The notes under the pieces were generated by a model. It saw only the letters and a list, made by a program, of their open reading frames with translations, was not told where the DNA came from and did no database searches. A stretch of 64,000 nt of DNA, from positions 124,001 through 188,000 of the forward strand of contig NTMA01000035.1 in the NCBI GenBank assembly GCA_002917075.1. The letters are read 5' to 3'. The translations under genes were made by a program, and so were the position numbers. Position 1 is the first letter of the stretch. Each line of letters opens with the position of its first letter. This DNA is from Hawksworthiomyces lignivorus (lineage: Eukaryota > Ascomycota > Sordariomycetes > Ophiostomatales > Ophiostomataceae). Shown one piece after another: positions 55,882-64,000 of the stretch.

Positions 55882-58162
55882 TGTGAAGGTTAGAGAGGGA
55901 GAAGCGGGAGAGGTGAAACGAGCAATGGACAAAAGAAATGCTAAAGAGAGACTGCAGAAGAAAGGTGAGGCAGATAGGAGGGGAGGGAAGAGAGTTGTAT
56001 TTATGTTCTCAAAGAAAAATATGCCACGCGAGAATTCTAGAAAGCGTTAGTTACCAAGAACCAAGTTATTAGGAGAGCGAGCTATGCGCGGGGAAGGATA
56101 GTAAGCTGACCAAAATGGTAAGCTGGAAAGGATAATCCGTTGTAAAAGTGGAAAAAGAAAGGGCGGAAGTAAATACAGAGAGCGACTAGGACGAGGACAG
56201 ACTGGGATGAAAGAGAAAGGAGTAGAGGAGATGATTTTGTTGTATTAGTTTGCTAACATTCTACCTCCTTTTGATAAAAAAGAAATTAGAAAGTGACCCA
56301 AGCTCGCGGTTGAGGATCCAAGATAACGGACCGCCGCGTGGCAGAGTGCAGCTAGCGGTTAAGTCGGGATGAGAAAATTGGGTAAGTCAACAGAAAAATG
56401 CAGTACGACGTACGTGCATCATGTCTTTCATGCGGCGAGCTTGTAAGCGTCATTCTAATAACCTTAACTTTTTTTTCTCATCTGCCCCTCCACTCCACCA
56501 ATTCGACTCCAAAAAGAGAGCTAGGGGGAGAAGAGAAGAGGCGAAGCTCGTGAAAGATACGGAAAGAACACGAAATCCCTCAAGAGTATGAGTGCAGTTT
56601 ACTGAGGCAGCCCATCCTAATCCGCCACATGCAGAACAGAGGCGACTATTTCCAGAGACCAATGTGCAAACAGGTCTTGCAATCGAACAGGGCACACTAA
56701 ATTAAGGCAGAGACTACGAGTACAAAGAATTAGTCTCTCGTATGTGAAAAGATGGTGGCCTATGGGTTGGGGTAGGTACTGATACACACGTGGCCATTGC
56801 GGTAAGACAGTTCCGCTAACCCCCCCCCCCCAAAAAAAAAATAGGTTTTTCATGTGAAATACCAATGATACGGTCTCTGCTACAAACAGAGTGAACAAAG
56901 ACATCTATGTTGAAGCAATTCAAGCTGTCTACTTCATTGATCTTTTTCGCTTTGGGTGACATTCACTCCCAAAGAGAAATAAAGCTTTTGCGAGAAGTAT
57001 AAGAAAGAAATACAAGGGGGGATCACGAAACGCAGACAAGGGCGAGGTCGACGACGAAAATAAATCAAAGGTTTGAATTATTGGCCAATGGCACGCACAG
57101 CAGCCCCATACTTTGTAGTAGAGCACGTGTAAAATGACTTTGTACAAGCCAAGCTTTGTAGTGCGTCTAAGAAGCACACCCACGTAAATGATAATAGGGA
57201 ACCACAAATCTGATCACATTTCACAAAATACCCATCATTTTTTTGCTCGACACGGTATAAGCCGATATTTATCGTTTCACACCATGTAAGTAGACGACAT
57301 AAACATGTCGAATTTAGTATTCAAACCCAAGCAAAAAGCAACTCCCATGCATAGTCGTAGAATGCAACGAGAAGAGATCTGCAAAAGTAGTGTGCATGCG
57401 AGAAGAAGGAAAATAAAATAAAGTAAAACATGAAAGAAAAAGGCAAGAGTCATGATGTGAAATACGCAGAAGGGATGAAGTTAGGGTTACACGCTCTCAA
57501 TTTTCCTTCCATGCAAATCTGTGGAGCTCAGACATGTTTCGAGTCTGGTGCAATTTACTCAAAAAGGCATATCACGCAGTCTTTGGCTCATTCGCTGGCC
57601 ACCCACTCCGGACATTCTCCTTATGTTACGGGGGTTTTCCCTAGGACGGCGAGTGGCTACCATTCGACCAATACCCACAAAGATTAGCTGCTTCAGTATA
57701 CGTACTGTTATCCATGCTCTAATATATTCATGTCCTGATACGGCAGAGGCGCCGTACAGCTAGATACACTCTCTTCCACCGAGAGCGAAAACTGAAATTC
57801 CTATTTGAAAACAGTTTCATCTTCTTCCAAAACTTTTTTTGCGGAATGAATAACGGTACGCTTATGATTAGAGCACAACATTATGGCCGAACCAAAGATG
57901 TATAGCTCTTGAGATTTGCATAACTGGTCGTTCATCTACTGGACCTAGAGAGCATAGGTTCATGGTTGTCTTCATCTCCATATCAGCATGCCTTAGAAAG
58001 GATTTGATAGATTATTCTGTAAACAATTTTCGAGTCAAAATTTCTCACATGGCAAACCACAACCTTCAACCTACAATTAAGGCAGCTCGGGAGGGTATAA
58101 CCATATTTATATGTTAAATGCGTAGAAGATGCCACCACTACAAGAGTCGACGGAGAGTAGCA

Positions 58163-58184
58163 AATAATAATAATAATAATAATA
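58163..58184. repeat. (AAT)n microsatellite
   Basis: Seven AAT units in an otherwise AT-rich non-coding stretch. Confidence 0.9.
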
Positions 58185-59808
58185 TGCAGAAATAGTAGAC
58201 AAAGTCTACGAGTGGAGAAAAAATAAATATGATTGGGTATGACTAGAACAGAAGAGATAGCCAATTGCTTTGGCACTTAGAATACCAGGAAGTCATTGGG
58301 GGTAAGTATACCATGGCATAATTCTTCTAGTATAAGTCTTTATGTAAATGGAAATGCTAGTAGTGTGTTTTGATGAAGAAAACCTGGTTTAATTAAAATC
58401 CCCTAAAAAAAGGAGGGACGAAATAGCTTCGTTGGAAGTTTTTGTTTTGTGCCTGGCAGCTTTTTCCGAAGGTATGGCCTCTTAGCGCACATTTAATGCA
58501 CAGTACTTTTTAGTAAGGAGTACTCACACCATACACATTACCCAAAATTATGCGATCATGTCAGTTATGATTGCCTGTCCCTGGTCTAACACAAGCGTAC
58601 CATATAAAATCGCGACTGTTTGAGGCTTATTCTTAGCTCACTTCGGACCACCTTAGTTTTTATTGCTATTCGGTTCGGTAACTCGAAGTGTTAGGTACTA
58701 TTTCTTTTTGGATTGTTTTCTATTAGATATCCTACACATACTTTCCCTCTTGTTTTTTCTAACTATCTTCGGAATTTTTATCCTTTTTTTCTTCAAAGTT
58801 TATATAGCTCGTTGTTTATAGCCTCGTCACTGTTGTGTCATGTCCAGGTCTAGGGTATCTAAGAGGGTAGAATACAGGGGGGCCGGAAAACAAATCGTGC
58901 AAGGGCAGCTGCTGTGATTGGTTTACTTGCAGATCACTTGAAGAAAATGCGTGCACGTACGTCGTAGTATAAAGAGATCTAAGCCAAAAAGGCCTGCGTA
59001 CGTAGTAAATGGAGAAATGTCAATGACGTGCGTGGGGTTGCATAACACGGTACTTACCAAGATCGACTAGTCGCTTTTTCAGTGTGTACGAGTACGAGTA
59101 CATATTTTCCGTCCTTGTAGGCTATCGGGGCTGGTTCAGCCACTAGCCAGATCGGTCATATTCACCAAGCCTTAGCTAGCCCCTTTGGCCCCCAAGCCCC
59201 CTTTTCCGTGCTTGTCTGAATGAGCAATTTTCATTCTTGGCGTACTCTTGGCTTTGACTAAAGGATGAGCTAAGCTTGCACTAATTTGTCGACGTCGTCC
59301 ACATGCTCCGGTTTCGTACAATTGCCGGCAAGTTCCAGTCGTAGAGGCCCCGGAAATCGGCAAAAAAAGTGTATGCCCACCGCTAGACCTAAGCCTTGTG
59401 TTACAGTGGACGGATGAGGCGAAATGGCCGTGTCCTCGACGGCCACCTACCAAGTAGACTGGATGAAAAAGGAAGACGTGGGAGACTAAGACAGAAGAGG
59501 TCGAAGTTTACTATCATTCACTCTTCTCATGCTCCTCTGTTTAAATTACCAAACCAAACAACTGCACAGCTAGCTTGTTTGTAGGCTTATAGCGAGTTCT
59601 ACTCCCTACAGCAGAAGGATGCATCTATCCACAGTATACGTAATAGTCGGGTTCGGCGAAGACGGATGAGTATGGTCCACCTCTGGAGACACCAGACGAA
59701 CAATCGGTAGGAACAGGTACTTTTTTTTCCACTGACTTATTCATCCCTTTCCTTTTTCGTACATAGTGATCTTAGCCTGAGAGCCCCTTTCTTTGCTGAA
59801 TTAGGACA

Positions 59809-60147
59809 ATGGAATCTTTTAGCGTGCATTCTTCCAGGAAATCAAGGACAGCTAAGATAGCGGCAATAGAGACGACCCAAGCTGCGAACATGGCCGACAC
59901 AGAGACTAGGAAGAAAGTGGCAGAGCTGCAGATAGCATTGTCTCAGCTGAAGCTGCTGGAAACGAAGGAAGACGAATATGCACTAAGAAAATCCATAACC
60001 CGAGTACGACCCTCGCATATCATCTGGGAAAACCATATTTCGCTGTATGTAAGGGTAATACTTTTGCGAGTTGCGAAAGTATGGAAGCGAGCTGCTTTAG
60101 CGAACTCTTGGGTACATTGGCTCTACCAGGCTTTCCTTCTATCCTAA
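59809..60147 (+). CDS. possible short coiled-coil ORF or gene relic
   Basis: 112 codons from an ATG. The first 65 residues (MESFSVHSSRKSRTAKIAAI then TRKKVAELQIALSQLKLLET) have heptad-like Leu/Ala spacing and plausible codon use; the rest (from about residue 66) does not. No promoter, introns or family are recognised. Could be the 5' piece of a decayed gene or chance. Confidence 0.22.
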   Translation: MESFSVHSSRKSRTAKIAAIETTQAANMADTETRKKVAELQIALSQLKLLETKEDEYALRKSITRVRPSHIIWENHISLYVRVILLRVAKVWKRAALANSWVHWLYQAFLLS

Positions 60148-60940
60148 CAAGATAAGGCAACGCTCGAACCACGAGGTCAGTGAAGCAGCCCACAATAACA
60201 ACCGGAGCAATCGAAATGCACAACCGACTGGTATTAACGGCATATCGAAGTTAGGACTCGTAGACGTGAAAGCTTCGTTCCCCTCGCTACACTGCAGATA
60301 TCGTGCTATTTTCACCATCCCGGAGTATGCAACCTCACTAGGTCCATAAATCTCCGTTCGATCTTTCTTGGCTATGAAAGAACTCTGCATCTTTATGCTT
60401 TATTCCGTTCTTTTCGCACATCTTTAGAGGTTCTTTCTTGTCCCTTCATTTCCCAAGGGGCGCACATTGACACCTTGAACGCTTCGACGATCAACGCCCC
60501 CTTTTGTTCAACCCTCTTCACCGATTTACACTACCCATCGCTTGCCTTGCAAGGCTATCGGGAGAATACAAGAAGCCAAGACGCCGTCGATTTGTTCTCC
60601 TGACTTGCTTAGGGCAATCGAAGACTAGTGAACTTGTGCGTTCTTACTTATACTTTCTAGACTACGTCGAGGAACTTCCTAAGATTCAGCCCGTTCATTT
60701 AATCTTTTTTGTTTCTTCTTTCTTCAATATTGTCTTCTTTTCTCCGCATATTGGTTTTCAACAGTATGCATTACATCTCGAATTAATGAAGTAATAACTT
60801 ACGACGGCTTGGTTGCGAATTCACCCTCGTTTATGCTTTTCGACATATTTCAACCAGAAAAAAAAAATCAAAAATCAATAAGAAAAAGCAAATAACAGCG
60901 AACGCGTACAGAGCAGAAAACTCCAAACCTGTCTTTCATC

Positions 60941-62467
60941 ATGACAGACTACGTTCAAGCTCTGACAATGCATTTCGCTCGCGATGCGATCGACGACGGC
61001 ACACCTAACCCTCGTGGCGATGCCTTGTCAACCCGGTCGATTGTGCTCGGTGTAATCGCTGCCGTCTTCGTCATCCTGCGCCTTATCACCAGACACATCT
61101 ATGGACGCAACATTGGCGCTGATGACGGTGTGATTTGCATCTCTGCGGTAGGTAAAACATAAAAACGAGATGCGCCAATACAATGCCATGGAGCTCTGTC
61201 GATAGATTTAGAATCGAAAACAAAGAAAGTAGCTAACACGCCACAATCAGACCCTGGCCATTATTATGACAGTCATTTACAATGAACAAGTCAAGAACGG
61301 TTTCGGTTTGCATACCTCTCAAGTCGACTACGATCATAAAACCCAGGCCTTCAAGTGGTTTTTTGCGGCGCAGATTCTGTACAAGGTCGCGACCTGCTGC
61401 ACTAAGATTTCCATCAGCTTGATGTATCTGCGCATCTTTGTCGCCCGGAAGTTCCGCATTGCAGTCTTTGTCGTCATGGGCATCACAATCGCTTACACCT
61501 TCTCGGCCGTCATGCTCACCGTCTTCTCTTGCAAACCGATTAGCAAGGCCTGGGCCAAGAGCCTGCCCGGCACTTGTCTCGATTCGCGCTCGATCTGGTA
61601 TTGTATGTATATGATACGACCAACCCATTTTTTTATTTCATGCTACTATTTTATATTGCCCAAAGCGTCACCTTGGAGCACGCTTAGCTAACTCTAACAT
61701 AGCCACTTCGATTTTGGTCATTATTACCGATTTCATGATTATCGCACTGCCTATTTTTGAGGTTCGGAAGCTACAGTTGCCTATGGTCAAGAAGATTCTT
61801 CTGTGTGGTCTTTTCAGTCTCGGTTTTTTCGTTATTGCTTGTACCATTATTCGCATGGTTACAGTGTCACCACAGACAACGGCCTCAGATCAGATTTGTA
61901 TGAACCTTTCTCACTTTCTACTTGTGCTTCGCATGGGTCGTGTGACATATTAACAAAGTGTCAAACAGACTATCAAGCCACCTCGAACAGTTGGACATTC
62001 ATTGAGACTGACGTTGGCATTATCTGTGCCTGTACGTATTCATCTCCTCATTTGCACCCTCCTTTCCGAGCAAGTGAATAGACCGACAAGAAGTAAATCT
62101 CTAACCTTAACTTTAATTAGGCTTGCCCATCGTCCGCTTGCCTTTGTCCAGAAATTTCCGTCGTATGCTCGGTCTCAACAACAGCACGAACAAGGAAACT
62201 AGCAATCCAATCCCCAGCCATGCCCAGAGCTTCAACCTCGATAATTTGAGACATAAGGCGCAGCTCCAGTCTCATATTACCGGCAACGACCCTGAGCATG
62301 ACAGTGTTGAGGAGCTCATTGTTGATAGCAGGGGCATCTTGATTACCCGCAATTACACCACCAAATTCTCCAAGGCATCCGATCAGGCGCAAAGTGTCCG
62401 CAGCCCTCCGACCCCGGACAGCGTAGCTGAACAGAAGTTTTCGGATTGGAACGGTTCGAAGAAATGA
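60941..62467 (+). CDS. fungal rhodopsin-domain (PTH11-like) 7-TM membrane protein (5 exons)
   Basis: Exons: 60941-61147, 61251-61602, 61703-61897, 61969-62031 and 62121-62467, giving 387 aa; every junction keeps phase. The fold is the fungal rhodopsin-like domain found in many Pezizomycotina plasma-membrane proteins, some of which act as receptors. TM1 STRSIVLGVIAAVFVILRLI, the GADDGVICIS motif, TM3 region QILYKVATCCTKISISLMYL, the Cys-containing loop FSCKPISKAW, ITDFMIIALPIFEVRKLQLP, and TM7 with SWTFIETDVGIICAC then LPIVRLPL. The C-terminal tail of about 110 residues is polar and Ser/Thr-rich. No CFEM domain is present. The ligand is unknown. The rebuilt FIETDVGIICACLP line confirms introns 3 and 4. 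Confidence 0.92.
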
Positions 62468-64000
62468 AAAGAGCGGAGCGCCGATAACCACCGATGAAGA
62501 ATTTCCCTCCCCAAGAGGCAACGTGAATGTTGAGCCGCTAGAATAGATTAGATATGCCCCAGTTGTTTTCTGTAGATTTACGCTATACTCTTCTAGAATA
62601 CCTCTGTTGCGAATATTTTTTGTTACTATCAATTGTATTGATTTTCTTATGAGTGAAGAGCTGCATACCTAGGCAATGCAGGGAGTCTGTTTGAATTGCA
62701 GCAAATAAATCCAATTGGGAAAATAGCCGGGTAAAATATAACTAGCAGAACCCACCTCTTGGGTCATGATACCCAATATCCTGAGCTAGAATAGGAAGGG
62801 ATTATGTGAGATGCAATATAAGTTTTTAGGCACTATTTCAATCTAGGAAAATAAGACTAACGGTCAAAGCTGCCTCTACGAAATTGAATGCGTCTGCTAT
62901 TAAGAGAAAACACTTCGGCCTAGCTAGTAATGGAATGGCCATCTTCTGGCATTCCAGGAAAAAAAACCACCTCGATCCTTTTTGGGAAAGCCGTGATCGA
63001 GGCATCTTCTTATATTCACAATTTCCACGCCTACTTCGTAGAGGAACGATATACTTTGGTTAACACTAGCCTTATTTGTAAATTCTACATAAATCAATAC
63101 GAGCGAGCGCACTCATTTGTGTTTTCAACCGATGCTTGCTCTATTTCTTTCTCGGTTCCCCTTGCGTCTAGCCGACCGCCGTTGCAGGCCAGCCAGGAGA
63201 ACATGCCACAGTGGAAACCCCCTGTCATAAGATATGCCAGTTATTGAGAGGTGGTAGCCTTATCACCAAGCTGTATGATGCCAAGGAGTCTGCATTTATG
63301 CTCGGTAGAGGTTGGTAACTTATTACTCAGCAAATACGCAGAGTCTCTATTTGGCCACTTTTTATATGTACAATTTGTGATCTAGATATCTTCTTAGATC
63401 CCACTTATGAGCACAATATAACGATTAGTACATAAGAACTGCTGATCATTTTTAGCTAAAGTTCTTCTTCAAAACTGATAACGACCTGCTAGACGCGGAA
63501 TTAAGAAAAGAGATTGATGTAAACCTGCGACTAATGTGAGCAGTACTACCCGGCTTCTTCTTCATTTATTTCATGCTTCACATCTAAACGTTGTAGGATA
63601 TCATAAAACGAGATAGCCTCTTTTGGTGGCTGGATCACAGAAAACGAAAACCTTTTTGCTGGGATTGTTGGAAAAAAAAAATACGTATATAGCACGCTGG
63701 ATATTGACAAACTGTTGAAAAACTATGTGCTCATAGACTGGAAGTTCACCTCAGCTTCCACCACCGAATGTAAACCCCAAGAATAAATTTCATCATGATC
63801 CTTAGAGCATCGCAACGTATTAGTCACGCAAATTTTTCCACTCTGTATTATGCTCATTTGTTGTTGTTGCAATATTGGTGCTAGTTTGGCGGACTGTGTA
63901 ATTGATATCATGATTCAAAAGTCTGTTGCTTGGGAGGCCTGTCTAAGCCAAGACTTCTGCAACTTGAACGAGGTTCTTGTCGTCGTCGATTTTAATCGTT
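62468..64000. other. intergenic to window end
   Basis: No gene supported. Short open frames at 62930-63247 (+) and 63723-63911 (-) lack motifs. The right edge may belong to a gene outside the window, but nothing coding is visible at 64000. Confidence 0.5.

Larger units (their letters stand above)
55882..60940. other. 5-kb gene desert
   Basis: Read on both strands; no domain, splice-linked frame or RNA gene was recognised. The first 400 bp hold the promoter of the solute-binding protein. Simple repeats are present, including (AAT)n at 58163-58184. One coding-like ORF is listed separately with low confidence. The last 250 bp lead into the rhodopsin-domain gene. Confidence 0.5.

Noticed and set aside
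62930..63247. 105-codon plus-strand frame near the right edge
   Set aside because: No motif, no splice context and ordinary AT-rich composition.

Overview
The window is nuclear DNA of a filamentous ascomycete (Pezizomycotina). The coding regions are interrupted by short spliceosomal introns of about 50-210 nt, with GTRNGY donors and CTAAC/CTGAC-like branch points. The gene families (fungal rhodopsin-domain protein, patatin-NACHT receptor, CorA-like protein, fused pseudouridine enzymes) are typical of that group. A Pogo-type transposon carries C-to-T changes of the kind left by repeat-induced point mutation (RIP). I cannot name the genus.

Layout. 0-13 kb: HMG-CoA synthase (-), a long intergenic stretch, a phenol-hydroxylase-type FAD monooxygenase (-), and a predicted secreted GPI-anchored protein (-). 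14.9-29.7 kb: an accessory-looking block holding an AAA+ ATPase (-) head-to-head with a very large patatin-NACHT NOD-like receptor (+, about 2275 aa), then a CorA-like two-helix membrane protein (+) and an unrecognised membrane protein (-) that contains a duplicated 26-residue coding repeat. 29.7-38.5 kb: repeat-rich, gene-poor DNA with a T-rich minisatellite and a degenerate Pogo/Fot1-like DNA transposon (TA target site, about 80-bp inverted ends), whose transposase is broken by stop codons and by a nested 285-bp solo LTR with a 5-bp target duplication. One small acidic protein is possible here. 38.5-45.3 kb: a bifunctional pseudouridine-5'-phosphate glycosidase/PfkB pseudouridine kinase (-), a 20-22-bp minisatellite, a cluster of GGGGCAGCT hairpins forming a MITE-like unit, and the U3 snoRNP protein Utp18 (+). 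45.7-56 kb: a small conserved fungal protein (-), a luciferase-like FMN monooxygenase (-), an unrecognised acidic ORF (+), a secreted zinc deaminase (+), a membrane-anchored hypothetical protein (+) and a secreted SsuA/NMT1-like solute-binding protein (-). 56-61 kb is a gene desert, followed by a fungal rhodopsin-domain 7-TM protein (+).

The best candidate for a special system is the 14.9-29.7 kb block. A patatin-NACHT receptor (a putative cytosolic sensor with a lipase effector) shares a 711-bp divergent promoter with an AAA+ ATPase, and two membrane-protein genes follow. That these genes act together is inference; the domain content and layout are seen directly.

Exon boundaries were read by eye from splice consensus, reading-frame phase and family motifs. 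For most spliced genes the summed exon length is a multiple of three and the family motifs stay in frame across each junction.
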